Program-made: the position numbers and the translations under genes
Shown here: piece after piece, positions 9,122 to 21,318 of the stretch
Layout: each line of letters opens with the position of its first letter
Position numbering within the stretch: the first letter of the stretch is position 1
Notes under the pieces: generated by a model
Told to the model about the DNA's origin: nothing
Database searches by the model: none
The model's input: only the letters and a program-made list of their open reading frames with translations
Origin: Nemopilema nomurai
Taxonomy: Eukaryota > Cnidaria > Scyphozoa > Rhizostomeae > Rhizostomatidae
NCBI GenBank assembly: GCA_003864495.1
Contig: ML133389.1
Coordinates: forward strand, 372,001-436,000
Length of the DNA stretch: 64,000 nt
Direction of reading: 5' to 3'

Positions 9122-12100
9122 AAGCATAACAAAACAATTGTTGCACAGGGCAACCAAAGCAAGGTTCAGCACATTACTCATAATAATAAAAATAATGAAG
9201 GTTCACTTTATGACAAGTACATCAACCAATTCAGAGATAATGCTATCCCTCTTTCTTTCATGTTAGGATGACTTTAGCCAACAATTCTGTCTCTCAATGC
9301 CATTGTTTGTGTATGTGGCAACACGCTAAGATTGATCACGATAGAGCCTTGCCCATTTCTAGAATAAAAAATCATGTTAAGTTTTTGTAACTAAAACATC
9401 TTGGCAAACCAAGTATTCTTGATGTTTTAATATATGTCATATTGTTCAAGTGCTTTCATGCCTTTACCTCTTTATATAGTTCCCAGTGTCTGCTTTAGTA
9501 CTCCAGTAGCCGAGGTGATTTCTTCCAAACTTCACTGTTTTTGAATACTTCGGTGTTTCTAGCAATCATTACTTTGCTTGGGCTACTAGCAATTGCTCGA
9601 AGAAAGCTCAAAATTTCATATTTATGTGCTGCAACGCCATGATCAGTCTTTGAAATCCATTCTGACCATGCCTTTTCCCTGTGAAATCACATAAATGTGC
9701 TCGGCAACCTGAAAGGAGATGCATACTTTTTCACGCATGGAACAGCACTCTGATTGATAAAGTGGGGTTTTATGTAATTATACCAGTAACTGTTTTCAGG
9801 TACAAGATGTATTCAAATAAAGTCTGTACATTTATTTATGTGAACTATTGTTTGTTCTGAAAGTTGTATTTTGAAACAAATAGTGAAAAATTAAAAATAT
9901 GCCAAAAGTGCTTTTAGATACAAATAAATGAAAGGCTCGTAACCTTTTGTGCTAGCTGTAACCTGTTTGTGTAAAGCTGAAATCTGTAAATACTAATAGT
10001 ATATATGCAGTCAAGCGTACCTGGAAAACATCCCTCGATATCTTCAATTTCAGCCATTGAAAAGTCTGTAAGGAAGTTTCTTGGTTTCCAATCAGAATTA
10101 TTTTTCTTCAGGATTAGTAAAGCTTCTAATATCGAATCCATCTCTTCATTTTCGATGATAAAACTTGCAAACCACAACATATCCAACGTTGGATCTGACG
10201 CAAACGAAAAACAGCGGTAAACTGTATCTGTAAAATCAAATTCACATTCTCATTTAGGTTTCTGCTTAACACAGTGTTTTACCAAGCCTTTAGAAAAATT
10301 AAACTCAACCCAGGCAATGTAAATGAGGGTTTAAAGTGATCTGTTATATGTGCATTTTTATGTGTCTAGGTGTACCTGGAATGAAAACTACTAATAAGGC
10401 TGAGTTATTTTTGGCTGATGTTGGTGGAACGTTTTTACTGAAAGGCAGATTGAACGGAATGATGTTGTTTCACGCGTGTTTCATGTTATATTTATATATG
10501 CATATGTATTTACATCTATATAGAAAAACGTGGTGCAATCTTGTGCATACCTGCAGACTCTATAGGTCGCATCTAACAGACATTTCCTGCCCATTCAAAA
10601 GAAGCAATCGTTGAATCCAATCTGCTTGATACAAGAACAAGAACTTTTCACCTCCACTGGATGATGTCTGAAAAATAATAGTTTAGAGATAAATATAACA
10701 GAACAATATTTGCTGGGAAGGAAAAGTCAGATTTTTTGGTCGCATACTTGCCATCAATCAAAGGCAGAGCAACTACTGTTGAAAAAACATGTGTCACAAT
10801 GGAAATGTAAGTTTTAATAAATGTCGACAGGTATTTGTTTATGTTTGGTAAGAGTAAAATGTTTATTTATCATAACAAAATTCTAGAACCACTTGGATGC
10901 GTTCCTTAAGGAAAAATTATACCCGATAAAATGCTAAGTATATTATACCCGATAAAATATGATGTCATTAGGATTCTCTTTCTTCCATTCGTCACACTTT
11001 TCTGAAAGGTTTTCTTGGTCATTTGGGCTTTCAGATCTCCAGTCCGTTGCGTTATTCAATACTTCTTCTTGAGACTGGAGGTGCTTCCTGTTCTGCAAAT
11101 AATTCTTTCTCGACAAAGTTTTTTAGATGACGTTGAACCTCTGAGACTGTCTTTACACCAATTTTGTGCAGCTCTTTAATTTTATCCATGACTTGGAGGT
11201 CAATCGGCTCTCTGATGTTGGCCCCCTAAATGTAATGATGATGACAATGCTCAATTATGTAAGCGAAATACCACATTTTGCATACATACTGTTAAATGTC
11301 TCAATTTAACAGAGTCATATTCAAGAGCCTATAAGTAAACTGTCAACAATTTCAATGTTAAAAGTTAGCAAACAATTTCAGCGTTTCAGGGGCGTAGAAA
11401 GAAAGGCAAATTGTTTCTAAAAAGGTGCCACTTTTCCAATGTCCTCAAAGGTCACTTCTTTAAAAGGATATATTTTCTCAAAACTAGACGCCAGGTACCT
11501 CTGGTGTACACCCGGCTACGACATCCCTAATTCATAGAGAAAATAATTGACGACGCACCTTCAGAGCGAAGAGTATGGAAACGATGGCTGCTTTCTAGAG
11601 GCAACAGCATCAAATACACTTCAATGAAGTTGATTTTTCTCCCAGCCTGAAGGTCACTTTTCAACTTTGCTGCCATAAGTCGCATTTGCCTTCCATCTGG
11701 AATGTAATCCACATAAAAATATGAAGTTCATGTCATATTGATATCATAATCTTACGACTTAAGTCACCAGAGCGCCGCTTAACGGCACCTCGTATTTTAT
11801 AACTGTATCTAAAAAGGCAAATTGGAAAATCTTCGACTAGTAGCTAGTTATCTTTAAATTAGACCTTTTCCGATTTTTCGTTTGAATAATCAATAACAGT
11901 TCAAATGTTGAAATTGACGAATGGTTCGCCACCCATTATGCCTGAGAATACACAACATTTTGAAAATTGCTACCAAATGCCGTTTATCATGAATGGATAA
12001 ATTCATTATCTATGTTTTTTGGCCAACCTTATAATCGGAGAACTTCAGCAGCCGTAGGAAGAATACTTTGCTGGGGCAGCCAAGTTTTTTGGTGCACTGT

Positions 12101-12334
12101 ATAAGATTTCTTTTCTTTGCAAAAGTGTGATCGTGTCCCTATCGACGAGAGTGAAAATATTTTTCCTAAATGACTTATACAAAACAATATATATTACTTA
12201 TACAAAACACATGTCCATAGTAATATAAAAAGCTTCTTCGTCAAGAAACACACACAAACACACTATTTTAAAATGGTTTTAGAGGAACTTCGCCCGCGCT
12301 TAAATAATAACCGCGCTTTTTGAAAAACATGTTA

Positions 12335-12533
12335 TGTGATTGCCTGTTATGAACACGGCATATATGTTTGGGAGACGCAAGTATAATTCAGCTTAGCTGT
12401 TCTGTGATTGCCTGTTATGAACACCGCATATATGTTTGCGAGACGCAAGTATAATTCAGCTTAGCTGTTCTGTGATTGCCTGTTATGAACACGGCATATA
12501 TGTTTGGGAGATGCAAGTACAATTCAGCTTAGC
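12335..12533. repeat. 68-bp minisatellite, 2.9 copies
   Basis: A 68-bp unit beginning TGTGATTGCCTGTTATGAAC repeats from 12335, 12403 and 12471 with few substitutions. It lies in an intron of the MULE relic. Confidence 0.9.
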
Positions 12534-13051
12534 CACAATCATGATTACCTGCTCATCTTCTTTAATTTTTTGTCTTTTTGCTTCTGTGACTTCGTCAATA
12601 TCATCGCCTTGATGACAATGGTATTGTACATTTCCAGCATGAAGAATTGGATAACCATCAAAGGCATGTGATATTCCATACTCTTTTGCGGCAACTGACC
12701 ACTTAACTCTTGAGACATTTTTTGCTTCGTCAAGAAGTACATCGGCATCTTTTTCTATTCAGTTAAATGTAGTCTGTTCGTAATTTTAGTCACTATACAA
12801 CATGATATTTGCAGAAAACTAATTTCTAAGCATGATCCATTCTTCCCTGACATAAAAGATTGACTGCCTTATTTATTAAAATTATGTCAATTTCGATTCT
12901 TTATTTTCGAAAACCTGTATTGAAAAGAATAATGCAGAGAACAAGTCCAAAAAGCTAATTGTTTTGATAATGCCAAGATCTCTTTTTCTATCTTGATAAT
13001 GCCTATTCAACTAATTTACGCAAGTAAAAAGAACTTAGATTTGTGTGCCCC

Positions 13052-13534
13052 CAGGCCTGTAGCCAAGGGGTGGCATGGGGTGGTAATGCCGCCCCTGGAG
13101 CAAGAGAGTACCAGCTGTTTGCCATTCCCGAGAATTTTGTCTCCACATTATTAATGGAGTTTTCTTCGTTGTCATTGGATGGCCGTGACAATTTGATTCA
13201 AGCTAATACTGGCGGAAAGAAAGATTCTTATTGGGGCCTATTACTACCCATGTATAACTTAAGGTTATGTCCTGGTGCTCAAAAAAACTTTCGCTGCCAA
13301 GCAAAAACTTCGCAGTGAAACTTCAAAGAAGGGCCTTTGTTGCCAAGCACTTTATTGATTTTGTCAGAACCGACAGTGATATTGTCCGTCTCAGTATTTG
13401 TTTCCACTAACTCTAGCCACCGAACTGACCCCCCCTCCCTTCCTCTCCCCTATAAAAACTTCACTTTAAACTTCGCCTGCATTGATCACGGGGGACTTTG
13501 CCACCCCTACTCCGCACGCCTGGCTACGGGCTTG
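13052..13534. mobile_element. hAT-like non-autonomous element (483 bp)
   Basis: Left end CAGGCCTGTAGCCA and right end, read inward on the minus strand, CAAGCCCGTAGCCA form imperfect terminal inverted repeats. The 8 bases before the left end (TGTGCCCC) match the 8 bases after the right end (TGTGCCCT) at seven positions, which fits an 8-bp hAT target duplication. No transposase is visible inside. It lies in the first intron of the MULE relic. Confidence 0.55.
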
Positions 13535-13970
13535 TGTGCCCTCTTTTCATTCTTATTTTTATTTGCTTTTTCGAAACAGTCCTTTTTACAGGACCTATAT
13601 CTCAATCCATGTTTTGTTTAAAGTTAGTGGCGAAGCTGTGAGTGATGCTTCATCGGCACCGCCCCCTAGGTCACCGTCCTTGGGTAACCTAAACCTTCAA
13701 TTTCAAAGCTAGATCCACATTTGCAAATATATAGAGTAACGTACCAAAGCTTGCTTCTTTATACACGCATCGCCAACCGCTAAAAGTTTCTTTTTTTAAG
13801 GTTTCGAAAGCATCAAGCAATTCGAGCTTCGACGAGAGTTCCTTCAGCGCCATGTTTTGCAAACAAAGTTCCCGCCATTTAAAAATCACCCTCAATTTTG
13901 TGCTGGCCTCTTTCGCATTTGCAGTGACGTAATGCTGTACACTAAGTCTTTATGGTCTAGTGCCCACCGC

Positions 13971-15645
13971 CACTGATCTAAAAAAGACTGGATTGCGCAT
14001 CTATTGTTCTAAAAGTGCGGCCGCTGATGAATCGCAGCGGCCATGCTCTTGTGACCACTTTGAGCGCTTGTGGTACTGTTTACAATGGGGAACACGGAAG
14101 TCTAATGGAAAGTTTTCGATTTCATACAAAGATAAAGGTATGTACGTTGATTCTAACACATAGTAGAATATCATAAGATCGTTGAAAAGCTTCCTGCAGT
14201 TGCTTTGACACACAAATTTACTCATTTGTTTTATTAAGGGATAAACAAGAAAAACAGCCAGACTTGAATTTCATGGAAATTTTAACCTCTGATCTATTAT
14301 ATGAGTTTCGAAGCAAACATGACAAGCGTGACCTTTACGAAAAATTGTGAAGAACACTCGTTATGCTTTGATTCTACTAGTATATATGTTTTGATTTTCT
14401 ACAATGTTTCTGTGATGAAGAAAGACGGTAACAAAGATTTCAACTTTCTTCTTAAGAATGATTTGAGAAAAATTTTAGTCTTAGAATCCCAAATTTGTAA
14501 GATGATTCTGGCTCAAAAAAGATAAAGTTTTCAAAAACTTTGTCTTTCAAACATTTTAGTTATCATGTAAAACTTGAGGCGGAATAGAGAAAGAGTAGGG
14601 CAGGGGAAAACCAAATCAATGTGCATTGTGGGCTTGGCTCTTTTGGTGGCTTTTAAAAAAGCCGTTTGAAAACGAAGGGAGTACGTCACATGAAGTGTGT
14701 TCACTGATGTTTGAAAAGCACCAGCTTGTTATATTTCTTTCTGACTCTCTCGCCAGTAAGCTGTTGAGTATACTCTTTTCCCAGATGGTACAGTCTCACT
14801 TTGCAATAGCTTTTGGCAACTGTCTTTATGAGTCCAAATACATGCTTCTCATTAACTGCAGTATCAACCATGTGATTGACCAGCTCCCTGAAAACAGAAC
14901 TTAGGTTGGTATCTTCCAACACAGAAGTGGCAATGGCATCTGGAAGTCCTCTCCATAAAGATAAAAAACTAAAATTAAAAACATTTTTTATCTGTCATTC
15001 AAAACAAATCAAGTAGAAGTCATTCTATGAATTTATTCAAAGAGTATCAGGAAAGCTAGAAAATATGCAATATCCTAAAAGTATTATATATAATGTTATG
15101 GATCTTTTGGCTTATGTTCTCTCTACAAAAGACAATCTGCAGCTAATGATGTGACTGTTGAGTTCATGATTTTGGCAAATGATGGTTGGGAGTATAATGA
15201 GTATAATGATAGAATATAAAGAATTTTTCAAGATTAAACATTTAATGTAGTTTCAGTATTTTTGATTTTTTGATTGCTTATCAAGTTTTTTATGTACCTC
15301 TAGGGAGTTCACCACAAGTGGAAGCGAGCATCCGTTGGAATCGCGTCTCTGTCTCTTCGCAGACTTTGATCACACTCTGTGTTGGTTTGAACAAACCTCC
15401 CCTGTCCTTAAGTTTCAGGAAGCTGGAGCTTGCAGTAAATGATGTTGAACCAAGAGCAGCACAACACTGATCACACATGGTTTGCTTGTAAGACATCTTC
15501 CCAACATAGCCAGCGATGTAGGAAATTGCACCTTTTTTATATTCAGAGAGATTGGTCATATTTGGAGCATCACAGTAATCATGGTCTTTCTGCAAAGGCA
15601 TCCTTTCTGACAAGTCATACTTTTTAATAAGAGCTAATAGTCTAA
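13971..15645 (-). mobile_element. Truncated P-like (THAP) element
   Basis: The left terminus CACTGATCTA and the following 20 bases match the terminal repeat of the neighbouring intact element apart from a shorter A run and a few substitutions. A subterminal stretch near 14036-14060 resembles the GCCAT...GTGACCAC motif of that element. The C-terminal transposase exons follow, and homology fades near 15640. No right terminus or target duplication is visible, so the 5' two thirds of the transposase and the right end are lost. The copy has the same orientation as the intact element. Confidence 0.85.
14701..15640 (-). pseudogene. P-like transposase, C-terminal remnant
   Basis: Two exon-like blocks on the minus strand. 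The block at about 15290-15640 encodes KYDLSERMPLQKDHDYCDAP, ISYIAGYVGKM, the cysteine pair region CDQCCAALG and KLKDRGGLFKPTQSVIKVC. The block at about 14701-14955 encodes LSSVFRELVNHMVDTAVNEK and ends RKKYNKLVLFKHQ followed by a stop. Both align closely with the last exons of the intact neighbour (17557 upward and 16726-16949). The upstream catalytic and THAP parts are missing. The last 15 or so residues remain in frame here, unlike in the intact copy. Confidence 0.85.
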
Positions 15646-16195
15646 CTAATAGTCATAAGTTAGTTAAATTAATATTATTGTCTTGGAATGTATTGTTTCG
15701 ATGTAAGAGGGTGGGGTTAATTACTCAGGGAACAGAGTTATTCATTACATGGGCACCTAGAACTGGGTCAACCAGGTCACATGACAAATTATTTCCTCTC
15801 ATATTATTTCGCGAAAGATGCGTTGCGGTTGGAACAATTAACACGCTACATTTATTGCCATAGCCTAATCATCATATGGCATAGGCCTAATTATTGACTA
15901 GGTTGTTCTAGTGATGTTTTGAAAAGGCATATTGACATTTAGGTAATCAGACCTGTGTAAGAAGGGTCATCATTCTCGAAAAAACCTCAGGCAAAAGAAA
16001 AAACAGTACTTGCGCAAACAGGATCACAGTTTCGAAGGCAGCCAAAGCACACAGCGCTATATTCTGAATATTTCTCCGTGAGGATCTCTGTCCGTGCGGA
16101 TCTCTGATGGTCATTGTATCACGTGACCTGGTTGGAACGGGTGGGATTTTGTAACTACCGTGGTGGTTATATCCATAGAAATGGTTATTTCATGG
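15646..16195. other. Spacer between the two P-like elements
   Basis: 550 bp without a recognisable gene. It contains short AT-rich repeats of the form CTAATAGT near 15640 and GTGACC/GGTCAC motifs near 15773 and 16122. No second terminus of the truncated element was found here. Confidence 0.5.
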
Positions 16196-16203
16196 ATTTG
16201 TGC
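16196..16203. repeat. 8-bp target site duplication, left copy
   Basis: ATTTGTGC, identical to 21319-21326, abutting the left terminal inverted repeat. Confidence 0.95.
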
Positions 16204-16235
16204 CACTGATCTAAAAAAAGACTGGATCGAGCAAC
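16204..16235 (+). repeat. P-like element left terminal inverted repeat
   Basis: 32 bp, perfectly inverted relative to 21287-21318. The next bases inward differ, so the repeat is exactly delimited. Confidence 0.97.
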
Positions 16236-16265
16236 TCGACTTTGTCTTGGAAGCCAATGACAGCG

Positions 16266-16286
16266 GCCATCTTGGTGTGACCACCT
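16266..16286 (+). repeat. Subterminal inverted repeat, left copy
   Basis: 21 bp containing GCCATCTTGGTGTGACCA, inverted at 21218-21238. In Drosophila P elements an internal inverted repeat and nearby transposase-binding sites lie in comparable positions; a similar role here is inferred. Confidence 0.85.
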
Positions 16287-16725
16287 TGTTGTGAGGACAC
16301 AGTACTAAGCTTGTTGGAAAACGGAGCACGTAAGTCTGGAATACTAAAGTTATTTCACCATAAAGGGTTTTATGTTTTATATTCATAGAACATGCTATCT
16401 AATTAACCCAAATAAATAGGCTACACGTTTCTTAACGTATTTTGGCTTCGTGATTTTCCGTACGGACATGTCAAATTTTTGGCCTAGAAATTAAGGCAAT
16501 TTGGCAAAATAGATATATTGGTTTGTGTTTGGAAGAAAACTGACTGATTTGTGGCCCCGTTGATGAAACAGATGTTTATTTTTCGAAAAAATCGTGTGAT
16601 ACGGTGTCAAAAAAACTAGCGAAGCTGCTGTGGTAGCTTTTAAAAAAGCTGTTTTATACGATATCTGTCACGAAAGAGGCATAAAAGCCGAAGAGCTCAC
16701 TGATGCTTAAAAAGCACCAACTTGC

Positions 16726-19700
16726 TTAGTTTCTTTCGAATCTTCGTTCCAGCCATTTTTGCAGTGAATTTTTTCCAAGATGGTACAACCGAATCTTGCA
16801 ATAGGATTTGGAAATGGTCTTCACCAGACTAAATGTGTGGTTGTCATTTACAGCAGTGTCAACCATATGCCTATCAAGCTCTCTGAAAACTCTAGACAGA
16901 TTGATATTTGCCAACACAGAAGCTGCAATAGCGTCTTGAATGCCTTTACCTAGGAATTACAGACACCATAAATAAAATTGTTGCCACAAACTGAAATTTT
17001 AAATTTCTGTAAAATCTTATTCTGTAAAGACTTATAGATGTTATTAAATGCTTTAGAAATCAATTTTTGAACTTGTCAATGATGAATAAATTTTGTTTGT
17101 AATTCCGAAAAATTTTAACAAAGATGTGTAACATATTTTAATAACATCAGTAAGGAAAAATGAACAGTTTCAGGCACCCATTAAGTATCATTGAGTTCAT
17201 CTTTGTGAAATCTTGCAAATCAGCACCTTCTCTTTTGCAAGTATCATCATACTTCTATCATCCTAGCTCTAGTTTCTAAAACCTTATTAATCATCCATTG
17301 TTTTTCATCTCACGACTTGTAAATAACTTGCTGTAACTATTTGAATTTTGAATTTATGCCAGCAAGTGATTATGCAGCAGTGCTGCTATTTCTGTTTAAA
17401 TATATGCTATCCTTTGAAATATATGAAGAGTTTAGTATATTTTAAGTACACAATTTCTTTCCTGTCAGGTAAACCTAATGAGATATTTTTGCATAATAAA
17501 CATAGAGAATTTTGTATTAAATTGAAAAATATCTGATAATCAGTTGTTAATTTTACCTTGTGGGAGCTTTCCATCAGTTGCAGAAATCAATCGTTGAAAA
17601 CTCCTTTCTGTCTCCTCACAAACCTTGATTACGCTCTGTGTTGGCTTGAACAACCCACCTCTGTCTTTGAGCTGCAGAAAGCTTGATTCAGCATGATGGT
17701 TCTTTGCTCCCAGTGCCTGACAACATTGGCTACATAGTGTCTGCTTCAGGACCATCTTTCCAACATATCCTGCTATGTAAGAAATGGCTGCCACCTTGTA
17801 CTCAGAAAGACAGACAATATTTGGCATGTCCCCATAGTCATGGTCAGATTGCAGTGGTGCTCTGTCTTGCAAATCATATTTCCGTATGAGTGAAGCATTA
17901 CAAATACTAATATCTTCTTCATCAACATTGCAGGTGTCACCAAATGTTTGAAGGATTGCTGTTGGATCTCTTTGTTGGCAGTTTCCTTTTCCACCCCTAA
18001 TACTGCTTCTCATCAAGAGGCGTTTATATGCAGCAGTGAACTGTTGTGCTGTTGGGTTGTTGTTAAATCCCCCTGCAGATCGAATAGCACCAAAGAACAA
18101 TTCTAGATGGTCTTGACTCAGTTTGTAGGTCAGCAGATATCGTAGAGGTGAATGGCCTGCCTCAACCAAGTCATGGAATATGCCTTTGATGCTACTGATT
18201 GCAAGAAGAAATCCAACAAACCCAGTTTTCCTTCTAGTTGTATGCATTGGCTGCCCAGCTGCATCCTTCAAGTTGAGAAGATATTCGAAAGCTGTATCTA
18301 GAAAAGGATACCAGAAACCTTTGTTATTGACACTCAATGCTGACTTGAACCCTTTAGCACATGGATTTCTAGAGTTGAGAATATCAAAGAGGCGATCAAT
18401 AATGCGAATAAACTGCACTGTTGCTTCTGATCCTTCAAACTGCTTGAGCTTGAGTACAGTACGACAATATTCAATGGCATCAGCAACACTTGAGCTAAAG
18501 GACTGAGCTGCAAGGTTGACTTTCATCTTCTGTTGTCTCCATTGAATATGGGCCATCTTCAGCTTGTTTCCCAATCTCAGACCTTCTTTCTCCTGGAGCT
18601 TTTGAAGGTTAACAACAAACTGCCAGTAAATTTTATTGCCTTCACTGTCAATCAATATGCCTCCATCACCAAGAGTATTCCTGACGAGCTTCAGCATATG
18701 GCAAACATCCAGCAGAATGTAGATTCTTCTATTGGGATCAAGTGGATGGAGAAAGTATGGTTTGAGGTTCAGGGGCTGAAGATTTGCACCAAGCTCAGTG
18801 AGCATTGACAAATGACATGAAGGACCATCACATGTCAATGAAATGACATTAACTCCAACATCATGAAGTTTTTCAATGCAAAGCTTCACAAGGTTTGCTC
18901 TTTCTATTCCACTGAGACCATCAACAAAGAAATAGCCACAAGGAATCTTCCAGGAACTATTCACACTGACTACCATCAGCACAAGAGCATCTTTTGCCAC
19001 AGGAGTTGAATCATCGTCTTCAACACCATTCTCAAGATCAACATATCCGCGAAACCTGGTACCATCCCAAGAAACATGCTTTTTTATTGCCATCTCATCA
19101 AGCATAAGGGAACAGATGGTTGCTCTGCCTGCTTGTTCCGCTTCTTTTACTTTCATTGCAAGTGCTTGGAATGCTGGCTGAGTAAATCCAGGTTCCGCTG
19201 GGACTTTTGTATACCAACGTCTCACTTGAGATTGATGAGGAAGAGCAAGATTGAATGTTTTCCTGACAAATTCATATGCCTTGGCTGAATAGAATTGCAA
19301 GGTCAGTGCAAACGATCTAAGTTCTGGAGGGTATTTGCATCCCTTGGCAGATTTTCTAGCTGTCATTCTTTTCATCACCTCCAGTGGAACACCAGATATT
19401 GTCTGCCTCAGGACCTCTTCACAGTTGGAGGAAATCAGGTTCTTCTTCCTCAGTTGTTTCACAACAGTCTTCATGGAGTTCACTCTGACCTTTAATCGCC
19501 TACATTGTTGCTGAGACAGCTTCAATTTCCTCTGTAGTTGTTGAACTCGCTGGGAACTCCTGTCTAGCCTTGTCTTTAGCTTCCTTGGTGACTCACTGAT
19601 GTGGTACATGTGGTCATTTGCTAGAAGCTTGGCTGCGCACACTTTCTTGGGACTTGGGCCATCTGTTTGTTCTAGAGGCATGTCATCAGAACATCTTGCA

Positions 19701-20927
19701 AGAGGCAGCTTTCGTTTTATAACAACCTGCATAGAAATTGCAAAGATGAGAAGGCTTTGATAAACACATATAATTTTCTAAACAAAACATTTAACTGTTT
19801 TTAATAAAATTTGTTGTTTCTCTTCATTGTTGCATGTGCTAGCAATGTAAAAGATGAGATTTGCGATAGATGTTAACAGATTTTATAAAAAAATATTACA
19901 AAACTTCGTTATGATTTAGAGTAAGAAAATTCTCATTTAAATACATGTTTACATGGCAAATTGAGTTAGTATATCTTCTATGACGTCTTATGACTAGTTA
20001 CAATACTTTTTAGGCACAAGGAAAGAAAACTAGTGAAATTGGCCTGCCAGATGTAGTTCTATTTACCTTTTTCAAATGCTTGGGAAACTGTTTAAATCGA
20101 GAGGGCACAGCATCTTCTCTTAGTTGTACAATCTGCCCTGTTCTGTTGATAGAGCTCTCAAAAAAATGGTCAGAGCAGATTCGTGAATACTTTGAAGGCT
20201 CCCAGTCAAGTCTGTGCATCGCAGTTAGCCATTTTGCCTTTCTTTCTTGGTTTGATGGAAACCTGAATTAAGAAATGTGATAAGCATTACAAATCTCATT
20301 GAAGGGAAAAAATTTTTAAACACTTCCAAAAAATATGCATTATTTTTGTTTATAACATAGTTATATAGCATGAAAGAATTTTAAATTCATGGAATATGGT
20401 GAAGATAAAACATAAATTTTTTGCTAGCATTATAGCCAAAATTTCATTGACAGAAGGGCAGCATCTTATATCAAGCAAGCTTATTTATAGCTGTATTAAT
20501 TTTATACAAATTTATTAATAAATTAAACTACACAGCATCTTCTAATTATACAAACGTTCATTTCAAGATAGATGCAGGCAGAATTTCAAGAGTGGAGAGA
20601 GGCATATGTAGGGGAAAAGGGGCATCTTTGTTAGTAGTCGCTAATACTTGAAAAGCTAAAAAAGATTACATGCTCTCCCTCTAACGAGGGTCTATGGATT
20701 TTAGCAATGCAAGTGTCTGGTAAAGATCTGCAACCTAATTTTGTGCACAAAGTGGTGTATTTACGTAGAATTTGTTATGTTTACAATCACAAGTGACATT
20801 ACAGTCAAGCAGTAACCGTCTAGGCCCCTGCCCCTTTCACGTAAAATATCCTATGGATAAGGTGAGTATTAAAATAGATAGGCATGTTAGTTGGCCCCAA
20901 GAAGGGCAAACAAAAAAAGAGTTAACA

Positions 20928-20983
<56 letters not shown>

Positions 20984-21184
20984 ATCAAATTATTCTGAAG
21001 CTCACATCATTAGGGCAACGTAGGTTTCTACTTACGAGTGAAAAGTCCTTGGATGCTGCCTTTTGACTTGTGTTTCTTCATCTGAGCTACCTTCGCTGTC
21101 ACTCCTGGCATTCTCCCCTTCTCCCTTCGTCTTTCTCCGTTTATTGCAACCAAATGCACAGCACTGCGTTCCGTTTTTGCCCAT
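16726..21184 (-). CDS. THAP domain P-element-type transposase (THAP9-like)
   Basis: Four exons on the minus strand with phase-consistent GT-AG joins: 21036-21184, 20067-20262, 17557-19726 and 16726-16949, about 912 residues (human THAP9 is about 900). The start is MGKNGTQCCAFGC. The C2CH zinc finger uses Cys near residues 9 and 13 and C-x2-H at 79-82 (SRICSDHF), with the conserved Trp in KAKWLTAM and a Pro in AVPSRF. A coiled coil spans about 169-211. The RNase H-like core has Asp near 325 (LMLDEMAIKK), Asp near 415 (TCDGPSCH) and acidic residues near 654-657 (SQDHLELFFGAIR). It should cut and rejoin the element ends. The last residues are shifted by a one-base change relative to the truncated sibling. 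Enzymatic competence is inferred. Confidence 0.93.
20932..20985. repeat. (AT)n microsatellite
   Basis: About 50 bp of nearly uninterrupted TA dinucleotides in the first transposase intron. Its length is probably polymorphic. Confidence 0.95.
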
Positions 21185-21217
21185 ATTTTTTTCCGAATCG
21201 TACCGCACCGAAGTAAG

Positions 21218-21238
21218 AGGTGGTCACACCAAGATGGC
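21218..21238 (-). repeat. Subterminal inverted repeat, right copy
   Basis: Reverse complement of 16266-16286. It lies between the transposase start codon and the right end, so it may overlap the transposase promoter. Confidence 0.85.
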
Positions 21239-21286
21239 GCCAACGAAACTAAATCAACTTCAAATTGTGGCGCGCAAAAATAATAG

Positions 21287-21318
21287 GTTGCTCGATCCAG
21301 TCTTTTTTTAGATCAGTG
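21287..21318 (-). repeat. P-like element right terminal inverted repeat
   Basis: 32 bp, perfect inverse of 16204-16235, followed directly by the right target duplication. Confidence 0.97.

Larger units (their letters stand above)
9200..13853 (-). pseudogene. MULE-type (MuDR-like) transposase gene relic with introns
   Basis: Eight exon-like blocks on the minus strand read in the order expected for MULE-type transposase genes of invertebrates. They are about 13745-13853 (TFSGWRCVYKEASF), 12549-12754 (WSVAAKEYGISHAFDGYP, CHQGDD), 11559-11696 (LPLESSHRFHTLRSEG), 10954-11225 (VMDKIKELHKIGVKTVSEV, DQENLSEKCDEWK), 10551-10667 (FLFLYQADWIQRL, DATYRVCR), 10021-10227 (YSLPLFFVCVRSNVGY, FLTDFSMAEIEDIEGCFPG), 9468-9708 (LCDF then HREKAWSEWI) and 9200-9358 (TNNGIERQNCWLKSS). 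Most blocks are bounded by GT and AG. Frame changes occur in the fourth, fifth, seventh and eighth blocks, and a TAA occurs in the last. It would have been a DDE transposase or a domesticated derivative; it is now dead. Confidence 0.7.
16204..21318 (-). mobile_element. P-element-like DNA transposon (THAP/THAP9 type), 5115 bp, near intact
   Basis: The terminal inverted repeats are 32 bp and identical: 16204-16235 begins CACTGATCTA, and 21287-21318 is its reverse complement. The sequence ATTTGTGC occurs directly outside both ends (16196-16203 and 21319-21326), the 8-bp target duplication diagnostic of P elements. A 21-bp subterminal inverted repeat pairs 16266-16286 with 21218-21238. One transposase gene with four exons fills the interior on the minus strand, and an (AT)n tract sits in its first intron. 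A related truncated copy lies 560 bp to the left. Perfect ends and duplication argue for a young insertion. Confidence 0.96.

Noticed and set aside
15646..16195. Search for the missing right terminus of the truncated P-like element
   Set aside because: No sequence resembling the terminal repeat was found before the intact element begins, so the copy is treated as truncated.
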